Shown one piece after another: positions 53,763-62,661 of a stretch of 64,000 bases of DNA. Under the pieces are notes generated by a model. The model was not told the origin of the DNA and made no database searches. It worked only from the letters and a program-made list of their open reading frames with translations. Numbering within the stretch: position 1 is the first letter of the stretch; each line of letters starts with the position of its first letter. The DNA comes from Acidisoma cellulosilyticum. Lineage in GTDB: Bacteria > Pseudomonadota > Alphaproteobacteria > Acetobacterales > Acetobacteraceae. The position numbers and the translations under genes are program-made. The stretch spans positions 482,691-546,690 of the forward strand of contig NZ_JAESVA010000004.1 of NCBI RefSeq assembly GCF_020621385.1, given 5' to 3'.

Positions 53763-54656
53763 CTAGGCCAAGGGCAAGCCCGCCTGAGCCTCATATTGCT
53801 CAAGCAGCACAAAAAAGTCCTTCAAGCCACTCCCTTGAGCGCGCGCCACTTCATATTGTTGGCGGATCAGGCTGATCAGAAACACGGGCACCTGCTCGCT
53901 ACTTGCGGCGTCCAGGACCAAGTCAAAATCCTTGATCATCTGTTCGACCGTAAAGGCCGGCGTGAAATCGCGCGATGTCAGCATGTCGCGCTTATAGGCG
54001 ATCAGCGGCGATGCCACGGCGCTTTCGCAAATGACCTCCAGCATCTGCTCCGTCGTCAAATTGCCTTTCCGCCCGAAGGTGAGCGCCTCGGCAAGAAGGG
54101 CCGATGTGGCACCCACAAGCATATTGATGGCGAGCTTGAGATAGCGCGCCTCCTCCCCGGTGCCGAGATAGAAGCGGCGGATGGAAAACGTCTCCAGCAA
54201 GGGCTCCACAATGCGGTAAGCGGCTTCCGCGCCGGACGCGAGGACCGTGAGTTTGCCGGCCTCAGCCGTCGCGGTACTGCCGGACAAGGGCGACCGCAGA
54301 TAGTGGATACCCGCTGCCGCCAAAGCGATGCCGACCTCAGCCGACACACGCGGCGATACCGTGCTGGTTTCAACCAGGATCGAATCCGGGGCCATTCTTC
54401 GCGCAAGCCCTTGATCACCCAAAACCAGCGAGCGCAGAACGCCATCATTCGGGATCGACAGAAACGTGATGGGCGCGGCTGCCGCGACCGCCTCAGGGCT
54501 CAGGGCGACCTCCGCGCCTGCCGCCGCGGCGATGGCCGTTGCCTCCGGCGATATATCATAGACATGGAGCTGATGCCCGGCCGCCCCGATATGGCGGCTC
54601 ATCGGCGCACCCATCTTGCCGAGGCCGATCCAACCCACAGACATCCTATTCCTCAT
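53763..54656 (-). CDS. 3-hydroxyisobutyrate dehydrogenase-family oxidoreductase
   Basis: A 297-residue beta-hydroxyacid dehydrogenase. The N-terminal motif is GWIGLGKMGAPMSRH, the substrate motif is LRSPLSGSTATAEAGKL near residue 120 (the usual DAPVSGG region, with altered residues), and the catalytic Lys is in YLKLAINMLVG near residue 173. ATG 54656 overlaps the dioxygenase stop by four bases (ATGA); ATG 54644 has a slightly better AGGA and is also possible. Family members oxidise 3-hydroxy acids or reduce semialdehydes, including tartronate semialdehyde. The substrate here is unknown. Confidence 0.85.
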   Translation of the reverse strand: MRNRMSVGWIGLGKMGAPMSRHIGAAGHQLHVYDISPEATAIAAAAGAEVALSPEAVAAAAPITFLSIPNDGVLRSLVLGDQGLARRMAPDSILVETSTVSPRVSAEVGIALAAAGIHYLRSPLSGSTATAEAGKLTVLASGAEAAYRIVEPLLETFSIRRFYLGTGEEARYLKLAINMLVGATSALLAEALTFGRKGNLTTEQMLEVICESAVASPLIAYKRDMLTSRDFTPAFTVEQMIKDFDLVLDAASSEQVPVFLISLIRQQYEVARAQGSGLKDFFVLLEQYEAQAGLPLA

Positions 54657-55582
54657 GTGGGGGCTCCGTTCAATCCGGCAACCGTCCTGGCGCCAGTCAT
54701 AGGGTTCAACGCCTCCTTCTGGAGGCGAAAGTCGAGGGACAAGCATTGGCAGCCCTCGGGGAGACTATACAGCCGGCGTTCTTCCGTCGTGGGATCACGC
54801 AAAGGCGTTATCAGACTGTCTTTCACGCCGAAGACAGCATCGCTATCGAGGTAAGGATCACCATCGATAAAAATATGCGTCGTCAGCGTGTCATAGCCAG
54901 CGCAGCGCAGAATGAAATGAATATGGGCCGGGCGCATCGGATGCCGGCCCAGGGCTTTGAGCATATCGCCGACAGGCCCGTCGCTCGGGATCGGGTAGGA
55001 GGCCGGCACAATGCTGCGAAACCAGAAATCGCCATCGGAACCCGTGCTAAAAACGCCGCGCAGATTCATATCGGGCTGGCTATCATCCTGTGTATCATAG
55101 AAGCCGTCCTCGGATGTCTGCCAGACATCCAGCTCGACGTTTTCAAGGGGCAAGCCATGCTCATCGCTTACACGCCCAAGCACAAATAGCGGCTCACCCC
55201 GGCCATGATGCGCAATCATCGCACCCATCGGCAGATGCGGCGCGCCATCGACATAAAAAGGCCCAAGCACGGTCGAGGGTGTCACTTCATCGATCTTGCG
55301 GCTGTTGATGGCATCGACGAGCATGGAGACGCCCAAACAGTCCGAGAGGAGGATGAACTCCTGCCGCCGGTCGCTGCTGATCTGGCCCGTACGTGTCAGA
55401 AACTGAATAGCGGCCAGCCATTCCTCCGGCGTCAGCCGCAATTCCTTGACGATCGCGTGCAGATGCGGAACCAGGACGGACATGATCTCGCGCAGACGCT
55501 CATCCGTGCAACCGGCATTGCGCTCCAGCACCGCCTCAACCGACCGTTCTTCCGTAAAATGCTGGGTTTTACCGAGCATCAC
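54653..55582 (-). CDS. hydroxyquinol 1,2-dioxygenase
   Basis: A 309-residue intradiol dioxygenase that opens 1,2,4-trihydroxybenzene to maleylacetate. The non-haem Fe(III) ligands are all present: Tyr162 (SEDGFYD), Tyr196 (VPASYPIP), His220 and His222 (RPAHIHF). The N-terminal helical domain (residues 1-100) is the intradiol dimerisation and lipid-binding part. Hydroxyquinol and chlorocatechol dioxygenases share the fold; the adjacent maleylacetate reductase supports hydroxyquinol. Its ATG overlaps the maleylacetate reductase stop by four bases. Confidence 0.9.
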   Translation of the reverse strand: MMLGKTQHFTEERSVEAVLERNAGCTDERLREIMSVLVPHLHAIVKELRLTPEEWLAAIQFLTRTGQISSDRRQEFILLSDCLGVSMLVDAINSRKIDEVTPSTVLGPFYVDGAPHLPMGAMIAHHGRGEPLFVLGRVSDEHGLPLENVELDVWQTSEDGFYDTQDDSQPDMNLRGVFSTGSDGDFWFRSIVPASYPIPSDGPVGDMLKALGRHPMRPAHIHFILRCAGYDTLTTHIFIDGDPYLDSDAVFGVKDSLITPLRDPTTEERRLYSLPEGCQCLSLDFRLQKEALNPMTGARTVAGLNGAPT

Positions 55583-56652
55583 GCTTGCTCCTCCTGAGGC
55601 GGTTTCCCCGCGAAAGCATTCTGGAGAAGCCTGCGTAGCGCCGCTGTCTCCAACGGTCGTGGGTTAGGATAAGGGCGTGCCGCCGCTTGGGTAACGGCCT
55701 GCTCGATATCAGCTTCGCGCATGCCGATCTCTGCCAGGCTGAGCGGTGCGCCCAGGCGCCGGGACAGATCATACAGCCCTTGCGCGGCATTCTCTGCCCC
55801 CAGAGCCGATGCGATGCGCCGCATCGCCTCCGGCGCACCCGCGGCATTATATGCGACCGCATGGGGCAGCACGACGGTATGGGTCGGTGCATGAGGAAGA
55901 TTGAAGGACCCACCGAGCACATGACAAAGCTTGTGATGCAGCGCCATGCCCACAGAACCGAGTGCGATGCCGCAAAGCCAGGCACCATAGAGCGCCTGAT
56001 GGCGTGCATCCCGGTCATGAGGATCTGCCACGATGATCGGCAAAGCCTTCGCCAGCGCCTTGATCGCCTCCTCCGCCATCAGGGAGATGATCGGATTGCG
56101 CTCCTCCGCATAAAGCGCTTCGACCGCATGGGCGATGGCATTCATGCCACTTGTCGCGCTGATCGCTGGCGGCAGGCTGAGTGTCAAGGACACGTCGTAA
56201 ATCGTCGTCTCCGGCAGCACTTTCGGCGTACGCAGCGTGATTTTCTCGCCGTTCTTCGTTTCGCCGAGGATCGGTGTCATTTCTGACCCGGCATAGGTCG
56301 TCGGCACGGCGATTTGCGGCAAGTCCGTGCGCAGAGCGATGGCTTTGCCGAGGCCGGTGGTCGATCCGCCACCGACGGAGACCACGCCGTCCACATTCAG
56401 GGACTGCACGACGGCCAGGGCCTGCTCGGTGATGTCGACCGGCGTATGCATGGTCGCCCGGTCGAAAAGTCCGACGGCAAGCGTACCGAGACGCGCCGCG
56501 ATATCGGCGGCCTGGTCTTTTTGCTCCGGCGTCGACAGCACGAGGATTCTTCCCATGCCGAGGCGCTCTGCCTCTTCCGGCAATTGCGCCAAGGTGCCGT
56601 CGCCAAAGACGACGCGCATCGGCAGGCCATCAAATACAAATGGTTCTAGCAC
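55579..56652 (-). CDS. maleylacetate reductase
   Basis: A 357-residue iron-alcohol-dehydrogenase-fold enzyme that reduces maleylacetate to 3-oxoadipate with NAD(P)H. GGGSTTGLGKAIAL near residue 94, AVPTTYAGSEMTPI near residue 116, and the histidine-containing ALHHKLCHVLGG near residue 237 are all typical. It is the first gene of the ten-gene operon, with divergent transcription from the ribose-type importer. Together with the dioxygenase and pcaIJF it completes the route from hydroxyquinol to succinyl-CoA and acetyl-CoA. Confidence 0.92.
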   Translation of the reverse strand: MLEPFVFDGLPMRVVFGDGTLAQLPEEAERLGMGRILVLSTPEQKDQAADIAARLGTLAVGLFDRATMHTPVDITEQALAVVQSLNVDGVVSVGGGSTTGLGKAIALRTDLPQIAVPTTYAGSEMTPILGETKNGEKITLRTPKVLPETTIYDVSLTLSLPPAISATSGMNAIAHAVEALYAEERNPIISLMAEEAIKALAKALPIIVADPHDRDARHQALYGAWLCGIALGSVGMALHHKLCHVLGGSFNLPHAPTHTVVLPHAVAYNAAGAPEAMRRIASALGAENAAQGLYDLSRRLGAPLSLAEIGMREADIEQAVTQAAARPYPNPRPLETAALRRLLQNAFAGKPPQEEQA

Positions 56653-56898
56653 TTTGCCTCCCGTAATCGCGCGACGTCATATTATTTGTGCGGCGCATCA
56701 TAGGACTGCACCGCGCGTCGGCTTCAGCCCAACTTAGGTTCGCCATCCTGCCAGGGCGAGATGTAAATTGTCCAATTTGAACAATTTCAATCTAGCCAAA
56801 CTGCGTTTTGAGTTCCACCCTCTCGGAAACTGAGGCAGCGTTGTCTCGGCAAGATAAACAAAAATGGATTGCCATCATCGGCAACCAAGAGGGGAAAC
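56653..56898. promoter_or_regulatory. divergent control region between hydroxyquinol operon and CUT2 importer
   Basis: No gene lies in these 246 bases. At 56765-56787 there is an inverted repeat, AAATTGT, nine bases, then ACAATTT, inside an A/T-rich patch that stands out in this GC-rich DNA. A second, overlapping symmetry is TTGAA-CAAT-TTCAA. The position between the two operons fits a shared operator; the winged-helix fusion at 52066-53733 is the most obvious candidate binder. The importer start has AGAGGGGA as its ribosome site. Confidence 0.5.
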
Positions 56899-58056
56899 AT
56901 GAGGAACGGATTCAAAGCCGCGCTTCTCGGCACGCTGGCTGCTGGCTTTCTCGCAGGCGTCGGTCATGCGCAAAGCCAACCCGCAACGCCCGCCGGATAT
57001 CAAGGCGCGCCGCGCACGGAACTTTTCAATCCGGCGCTCACCACCTGCATTCGCGACACCTCGAAATACAAGAAGGCGCCTCCCTATACGATCGGCTTCT
57101 CCAATGCCGGTCTCGGTGACAGCTGGCGCGTCGTCGCATTGGATGAATTGAAGCAAGGTGCCGAAGACCACAAGGACGTCATCAAAAAGCTGATTATTAC
57201 CGATGCTGGGCATGATGACGCCAAGCAAGTCTCGGACGTGCAGGATCTTGCGTCTCAAGGCGTTGATCTGATGATTGTCAGCGCGAATACTGAAAAGGCG
57301 CTTGACCCGATCGTCACGCGCGTGATGCGCCAGGGTATTCCGGTCATCATGCTCGACCGTCGCATCTCATCCGATCATTTCGTCACCTATATCAACGCCT
57401 CGGATCCCATGATGGGCCGCCTCTGGGCGCAGTGGATCGTCGAGAAGCTGCATGGCAAGGGCAATGTCGTGCTGCTCGGTGGTCAGGCCGGGTCAAGCCC
57501 GAGCGAAAACCGCATGAATCCGGCCAAGGAGATCTTCGCGCAATATCCCGGCATTCATATCCTCGACACGGTCTATTCGGACTGGAGCCCCGTGAAGGGT
57601 AAGCAGGTCATGCAGGCCGTCATCGCCAAATACGGTCACAAGATCGACGCGGTCTGGTCGGCCCATGGCCTGCAGGTGCCTGGCTCGATCGAGGCCTTCG
57701 TGGAGGCCGGCTTCAAGCCTGGTGAAATTCCGATGCACACCACGGCGGACGTCAACGGCCCGTTGCTTGAAGCCATCAAGTATAAAGTGCCGATGCTGGA
57801 GATCAGCGACCCGCCGTCACAGTATCGCACAGCGATCGACGTTGCCCTGAAAGTATTGAGCGGCGCGGCCGTTCCCTGCACCTATACCGTGAACTCTCAG
57901 ATCTCGGTGACCCCTGGCGACGAGACGCCGTCGATCAAGAGCGATGTCCCGTTCGACAGCCTGGGCCTGCCGGATAAGCCGTCCAACTACCTCGTGACCA
58001 ATGATCTCGGGCCGACCTACGATCCGACGACCGCGCATACTCAATATCCGCATTGA
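56899..58056 (+). CDS. ribose-type (CUT2) ABC transporter substrate-binding protein
   Basis: A 385-residue periplasmic binding protein of the RbsB/family-4 type. The signal peptide ends near residue 24 (GHAQ). The paired Rossmann-like lobes carry TIGFSNAGLGDSW near residue 61, DLMIVSANTEKALDPIV near residue 125, and VIMLDRRI near residue 150. ATG 56899 with a strong ribosome site is preferred over the upstream in-frame start. Relatives bind ribose, xylose, inositol, erythritol and other polyols. The divergent hydroxyquinol operon suggests an unusual cyclic or polyol substrate. Confidence 0.9.
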   Translation: MRNGFKAALLGTLAAGFLAGVGHAQSQPATPAGYQGAPRTELFNPALTTCIRDTSKYKKAPPYTIGFSNAGLGDSWRVVALDELKQGAEDHKDVIKKLIITDAGHDDAKQVSDVQDLASQGVDLMIVSANTEKALDPIVTRVMRQGIPVIMLDRRISSDHFVTYINASDPMMGRLWAQWIVEKLHGKGNVVLLGGQAGSSPSENRMNPAKEIFAQYPGIHILDTVYSDWSPVKGKQVMQAVIAKYGHKIDAVWSAHGLQVPGSIEAFVEAGFKPGEIPMHTTADVNGPLLEAIKYKVPMLEISDPPSQYRTAIDVALKVLSGAAVPCTYTVNSQISVTPGDETPSIKSDVPFDSLGLPDKPSNYLVTNDLGPTYDPTTAHTQYPH

Positions 58057-58063
58057 GGTCGCC

Positions 58064-59560
58064 ATGCTTTCGGTCAGCGGCATCCGTAAAGCCTTCCCCG
58101 GCGTGCAAGCGCTCGCCGGGGTCAAGCTTGAGGTCAAGGCCGGGGAAATTCATGCCCTGGTTGGTGAAAATGGCGCCGGCAAGTCGACGCTGACCCGGAT
58201 CATCGCGGGCGTGGAATCGCCCGACGAAGGCGAAATCCGCCTCGGTGAGGCGGTCGTCCAATGGCATGGACCGGCACAAGCCAAGGCAGCCGGCATCCAT
58301 GTCATCTATCAGGAATTCGTGCTCTTCCCGCATCTGACGGTCGCCGAAAACATCTTTCTTGGCCGCATGCCGCGCAACCGTCTCGGTCTTCTTGACCACG
58401 CGCAGGCCGAACGGCGGTCGCGGGAGATTCTGGATCGGCTTGGCGTTTCGATCGACGTGCGTCAGCAAGTGCGCTTGCTGACGGTCGCCGACCAGCAGAT
58501 GGTCGAGATCGCCAAGGCAATGATCGATACGCCGAAGGTGCTCATTCTTGACGAGCCAACGGCTGTCATCGCGGGCCGGGAGGTGGAACTGCTCTTCACG
58601 CGGTTGCGCCGGCTGCGCGAGGCTGGTGTCGCCATCATCTATATTTCGCATCGGCTGGACGAGATTTTCGCGCTATGCGACCGGCTGACCGTGATCAAGG
58701 ACGGGCAATGGATCGCGACACAGCCGGTCGCCGGCATGACACGCGACACGCTGATTACAATGATGGTCGGCCGCGATCTCGCCCATCTTTTCCCGCCCCA
58801 TGAACAGCCGCCGCCGGCCCAGCCGGACGTCGTGCTGCAAGCGCAGGACATTCATGTCGGCAGGCGCGTGCTCGGCTGCAGTCTGGAACTGCATGCCGGC
58901 ATCATCACAGGTCTTGCCGGTATGGTTGGGTCAGGACGCTCGGAACTCGCGATGGCGATCTTCGGCGGCCTGCCGATGGAACGCGGCACCGTCACGATCG
59001 CCGGGCGGAGCTTCCGCACGATCACGCCAGGACAGGCAATCAGCCTTGGTATCGGCTTCGTGACCGAGGATCGTAAAGGCCAAGGCCTCGCCATGCTGCA
59101 GCCTATCGGGGCCAATATCAGCGCCGCAAGTCTGGAGACGGTCCGGCGCGGGGTGATGCGGGACGGCCGCCGCGAATGGCAAATCGCTGAGGAAGATATC
59201 GCAAGCTATCAAATTGCTTGCCGCGGTCCCGGCACGCTGGTCTCGACCATGTCCGGCGGCAACCAGCAGAAAGTGTTGATCGCTCGGTGGGCAAGGGCCT
59301 GTCACCGTGTGCTGATCCTGGATGAGCCGACACGCGGCGTCGATGTCGGCGCGCGTGCGGAGATTTATCGGATCATGCGTGGGCTCGCGGCCCGCGGCAT
59401 TGCGATCCTGATGATCAGTTCCGAACTGCCGGAAGTCGTCGGCATGTCCGACCGCGTCTATGTCATGCGTGAGGGATCGATCACGGGCATCCTGGAAAAG
59501 GATGAGATCACCGAGGAAGCGGTCGTCGACCTCGCGACGCATGACCGGCAGGCTGCCTGA
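58064..59560 (+). CDS. ribose-type ABC transporter ATPase (two-domain)
   Basis: A 498-residue ATPase with two fused nucleotide-binding domains. The first has Walker A VGENGAGKST near residue 36 and Walker B VLILDEPTAVI near residue 160. The second has a degenerate Walker A (GMVGSGRSEL, near residue 287) and the signature SGGNQQKVLIARW near residue 397, the usual CUT2 asymmetry. The frame opens upstream at 58001, but ATG 58064 gives the family start, MLSVSGIRKAFPGVQ. It lies seven bases after the binding-protein gene. Confidence 0.92.
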   Translation: MLSVSGIRKAFPGVQALAGVKLEVKAGEIHALVGENGAGKSTLTRIIAGVESPDEGEIRLGEAVVQWHGPAQAKAAGIHVIYQEFVLFPHLTVAENIFLGRMPRNRLGLLDHAQAERRSREILDRLGVSIDVRQQVRLLTVADQQMVEIAKAMIDTPKVLILDEPTAVIAGREVELLFTRLRRLREAGVAIIYISHRLDEIFALCDRLTVIKDGQWIATQPVAGMTRDTLITMMVGRDLAHLFPPHEQPPPAQPDVVLQAQDIHVGRRVLGCSLELHAGIITGLAGMVGSGRSELAMAIFGGLPMERGTVTIAGRSFRTITPGQAISLGIGFVTEDRKGQGLAMLQPIGANISAASLETVRRGVMRDGRREWQIAEEDIASYQIACRGPGTLVSTMSGGNQQKVLIARWARACHRVLILDEPTRGVDVGARAEIYRIMRGLAARGIAILMISSELPEVVGMSDRVYVMREGSITGILEKDEITEEAVVDLATHDRQAA

Positions 59561-59571
59561 GGAGAAACGGC

Positions 59572-60546
59572 ATGAGCATCACCGCCACTACGGCCCTGCC
59601 GCGCAACAGGGCGCGTCGCTTGCCTGAGCAAGTGCTGCGACTTGGCATCGTCGTTCTTTTGATCGTTGTCATCACGGTTCTGGGCTGTCTTGTCTCGGAT
59701 CGCTTCGGCACGCTCAATAATTTTCTGAATGTCTATGAGCAATCGACGGATCTGGCACTCGTCGCGCTCGGGCAGACTTTGACGATTCTGACGGGCGGTA
59801 TCGACCTGTCTGTCGGCTCCATGATCAGTCTGCTGTCGGTCCTGACCTCGGGCATCATCAACAGCAATGGCGATCTGGTGCTCCCCGTCTGCGCCGGCAT
59901 CATTGTGCTCGGCATGGTCATCGGCCTCATCAATGGCATCGCCATCGTGATGCTCAGGGTGCATCCATTGATCGTCACGCTCGGCACCGGCGCCGTGCTG
60001 CAGGGTCTGGCCCTGCTATACACCATGGCGCCTGCGGGCGGGGTGCCGGACGGTTTCGACTTCCTGGCCTATGGCCGCATCGCGGATATATCGGTCGGCG
60101 CGACGATCGTGCTCCTCGTCTATCTGCTCGCCAGTTTCCTGATGCGGCGGACGGCCACGGGTCGCAATATCTACGCGATCGGCGATGACAGACACGCTGC
60201 CGTGCTGCTGGGCTTGCCCGTCAAACGGCTGACGATGCTCGTCTACACTTTGTCCGGTCTGCTTTGCGCGATGACAGCGATCTATCTGGTCGCGCGGTTC
60301 GGGTCCGGCCAGCCTTACGCGGGGGCGAACTACACGCTCGCCTCCGTGACCCCCGTCGTTGTCGGTGGCACCATGCTGAGCGGCGGCCGCGGCGGTGTCA
60401 TCGGCACGCTGCTCGGCGCCTATCTCATCGCGCTGCTCAATGACTTCCTGAATTTCCTCCACGTATCGACCGAAATCCAGCTCGTCGTGCAGGGGCTGAT
60501 CATCATGCTGGCCGTTTCGGCCTATCGCGAAGGGAAGAGAGGCTGA
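59572..60546 (+). CDS. ribose-type ABC transporter permease 1
   Basis: A 324-residue RbsC-like permease with eight to ten membrane segments. The conserved QTLTILTGGIDLSVGSMISL motif lies near residue 65, and TPVVVGGTMLSGGRGGVIGTL near residue 260. It overlaps the next permease by one base (TGATG). Confidence 0.9.
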   Translation: MSITATTALPRNRARRLPEQVLRLGIVVLLIVVITVLGCLVSDRFGTLNNFLNVYEQSTDLALVALGQTLTILTGGIDLSVGSMISLLSVLTSGIINSNGDLVLPVCAGIIVLGMVIGLINGIAIVMLRVHPLIVTLGTGAVLQGLALLYTMAPAGGVPDGFDFLAYGRIADISVGATIVLLVYLLASFLMRRTATGRNIYAIGDDRHAAVLLGLPVKRLTMLVYTLSGLLCAMTAIYLVARFGSGQPYAGANYTLASVTPVVVGGTMLSGGRGGVIGTLLGAYLIALLNDFLNFLHVSTEIQLVVQGLIIMLAVSAYREGKRG

Positions 60547-61529
60547 TGAAAGTGGATGCTATTCCGCAGGTCCGCTCGCTCGTCACCAAGTCAGGTCGGG
60601 GCAGCAAACCAAGGCTGAGCGACTCTATCGCGCGCTACGCGATCTACATCTTTCTCGTTCTGCTGCTCATACTGTCCGGCATCGCGGCGCCGTCCTTTCT
60701 GAGCCAGCAGAATCTCTCCAACCTCGTGCTGCAAACCGTGCCGCTGGCGATCGTTGTTATCGGCCAGGCCATTGTCATCATGACCGGCGGGCTTGATCTG
60801 TCGGTCGCCTCCGTCATGGCGACAGCGGCGGTCGCCGGCACTTGCTTCGCGGGCGGCGTCGGCGCGGTCATCGAAATACTCGTCGTATCGCTGTTCATCG
60901 GTGGCGCCACCGGGCTCGTCAACGGTCTGCTGGTCGCCAAGCGACAGGTTTCCCCCTTCCTCGCAACGCTTGCCAGCATGATCGTTCTGCAGGGTCTGCG
61001 TTTCGCCTGGACGAAGGGCGCGCCGAGCGGCGGCCTGCCACCTATCCTGCGGGTCGTCGGTTCCGGCACCTGGCACGGCATTCCGGTCAATCTGGCCGTT
61101 CTGGCCGTCCTGGCTGTCGCTGCCTGCTTCATCGTCCATTTCACGCTGCTCGGCCGGCGGTTCATGATCACAGGCGGCAACCAGGTCACGGCAAGGCTTC
61201 TCGGCTATCCTGTCGATAGGATCATCATCGGCAGTTACGTCGCCTCCGGCCTGCTGGCCGCCATCGCCGGCGTCGTTCTGGGTGGCTATGCCGAAATCGT
61301 CGATAATCAGGTCGGTCGTGGTTTCGAACTCGACAGCATTGTCGCGGCGGTCATCGGCGGTGTCGCGCTCTCGGGCGGGCGTGGCACCATCCCGGGTGCC
61401 CTGGCGGGTGCGGCCGTGCTGATGCTGGCAGCCAATGCCGTGCTGCTGCTCGGCCTGCCGATCCAGTTCCAGATCGTGCTAAAAGGCGTCGTCATCGTTC
61501 TTGCCGCCGCCTGCTACGTGCGGCGCTGA
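60546..61529 (+). CDS. ribose-type ABC transporter permease 2
   Basis: A 327-residue RbsC-like permease, related to but distinct from the preceding one, with AIVIMTGGLDLSVASVMA near residue 77 and AAVIGGVALSGGRGTIPG near residue 277. Two unequal permeases imply a heterodimeric channel, as in some polyol and sugar CUT2 systems. The N-terminal 35 residues are polar and basic. Confidence 0.9.
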   Translation: MKVDAIPQVRSLVTKSGRGSKPRLSDSIARYAIYIFLVLLLILSGIAAPSFLSQQNLSNLVLQTVPLAIVVIGQAIVIMTGGLDLSVASVMATAAVAGTCFAGGVGAVIEILVVSLFIGGATGLVNGLLVAKRQVSPFLATLASMIVLQGLRFAWTKGAPSGGLPPILRVVGSGTWHGIPVNLAVLAVLAVAACFIVHFTLLGRRFMITGGNQVTARLLGYPVDRIIIGSYVASGLLAAIAGVVLGGYAEIVDNQVGRGFELDSIVAAVIGGVALSGGRGTIPGALAGAAVLMLAANAVLLLGLPIQFQIVLKGVVIVLAAACYVRR

Positions 61530-61561
61530 CGGCAGCCGTTCAGACCAAGAAAGGCAAGCTC

Positions 61562-62335
61562 ATGTCGATCGATTCTCTCTATCGCCTGGATGGGCGCGTC
61601 GCCGTGGTGACTGGCGCTGAGCGTGGTATCGGCGCCACCATCGCGGAGCATCTTCTGTCCCTCGGTGCCACCGTCGTCCTCGCCGACCGGTCGCCGGGCG
61701 TGCGCGAAACCGCGCAGCGTCTGGACCCGGACGGCAAACGCACGTCCTGGCTGACACTGGACGTGACGGATTCTGGCTCCCTGGATGCGGCGGCGGAAAC
61801 CGTGGTCAGCCGTCACGGTCAGGTCGATATCCTGGCCGCCAATGCCGGCATCAGCTATGAGGCCGCCGCCATCGACCATACCGATGAAATTTGGCGCCGT
61901 GCGCTTTCCGTCAATCTCGACGGCAGCTTCTATTCCGCCCGCGCCTTCGCGCGCCCCATGCTGCAACGCGGCAAGGGTGCCATTGTGCTGACATCCTCGA
62001 TCGCCGGCGTGAAGGTCGTCAGGCCGGAACTGCATGTCGGTTACGATGTCGCCAAGGCCGGCGTCGCGCATATGACACGCGTGCTCGGCATCGAATGGGC
62101 GAAGCAAGGCTTGCGCGTCAATGCCGTGGGTCCCGGCTATACCGATACCGAAATGCTGGCGGATGTCGGGCGCACGCAGCCCGAAGTCATGAAGATCTGG
62201 CTGGAAGACATGCCGAACGGGCGGTTGCTGCGCAAGCAGGAGATCGCCTCCGCCGTCGCCTTCCTCGCCTCGGACGCCGCATCCGGCATCAACGGCCATG
62301 TTCTGATGGTCGATGCCGGCTATTCCATTTCCTGA
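61562..62335 (+). CDS. SDR-family NAD(P)-dependent dehydrogenase
   Basis: A 257-residue short-chain dehydrogenase with VTGAERGIGATIAEH near residue 17, ANAGISYEA near residue 94, the catalytic Ser in LTSSIAG near residue 143, and Tyr-x-x-x-Lys in VGYDVAKAG near residue 161 (Tyr-Asp-Val-Ala-Lys). It starts 32 bases after the importer genes and is co-transcribed with them. The probable role is oxidation of the imported compound. Confidence 0.88.
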   Translation: MSIDSLYRLDGRVAVVTGAERGIGATIAEHLLSLGATVVLADRSPGVRETAQRLDPDGKRTSWLTLDVTDSGSLDAAAETVVSRHGQVDILAANAGISYEAAAIDHTDEIWRRALSVNLDGSFYSARAFARPMLQRGKGAIVLTSSIAGVKVVRPELHVGYDVAKAGVAHMTRVLGIEWAKQGLRVNAVGPGYTDTEMLADVGRTQPEVMKIWLEDMPNGRLLRKQEIASAVAFLASDAASGINGHVLMVDAGYSIS

Positions 62336-62349
62336 TAAGGAGAAAAGCC

Positions 62350-62643
62350 ATGCATTTCACCATTCATTGCCTGGACAAAGCCGGTGCTGTGGAACAAAGG
62401 CTCGCGCATTACGATGCTCATAAAGCCTATCTATCCTCGGCACCGATCACCATGCTCGTGTCAGGTCCGCTTCTGGCGCCGGATCACGAGACGATGATCG
62501 GCAGTTTCTTTCTTGTCGAAGCGGATAGCCAGGCGCAGGTTGAAGCCTTCCATAACAACGACCCCTTCAAGAAGGCGGCGATCTGGGAAAAGGTTTCGAT
62601 CCATCCTTTTCTGAAGCGCGTCGATAATCGCGCTGCGACATAA
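62350..62643 (+). CDS. YciI-family protein (TftG-like dehydratase or dehydrohalogenase candidate)
   Basis: A 97-residue YciI-fold (ferredoxin-like) protein. The His-Asp pair typical of the family is visible (HYDAHKAYL near residue 20, following CLDKAGAV), with MIGSFFLVEADSQAQVE near residue 50 and NDPFKKAAIWEKV near residue 75. The frame extends upstream, but ATG 62350 is the only sensible start and has AGGAGA upstream. In the 2,4,5-T pathway, the YciI-type protein TftG eliminates HCl from 5-chlorohydroxyquinol. Here it is linked to hydroxyquinol genes, so an elimination step on a trihydroxy ring or its precursor is possible (inference). Confidence 0.82.
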   Translation: MHFTIHCLDKAGAVEQRLAHYDAHKAYLSSAPITMLVSGPLLAPDHETMIGSFFLVEADSQAQVEAFHNNDPFKKAAIWEKVSIHPFLKRVDNRAAT

Positions 62644-62661
62644 CAAAATCGAGGGACGACA

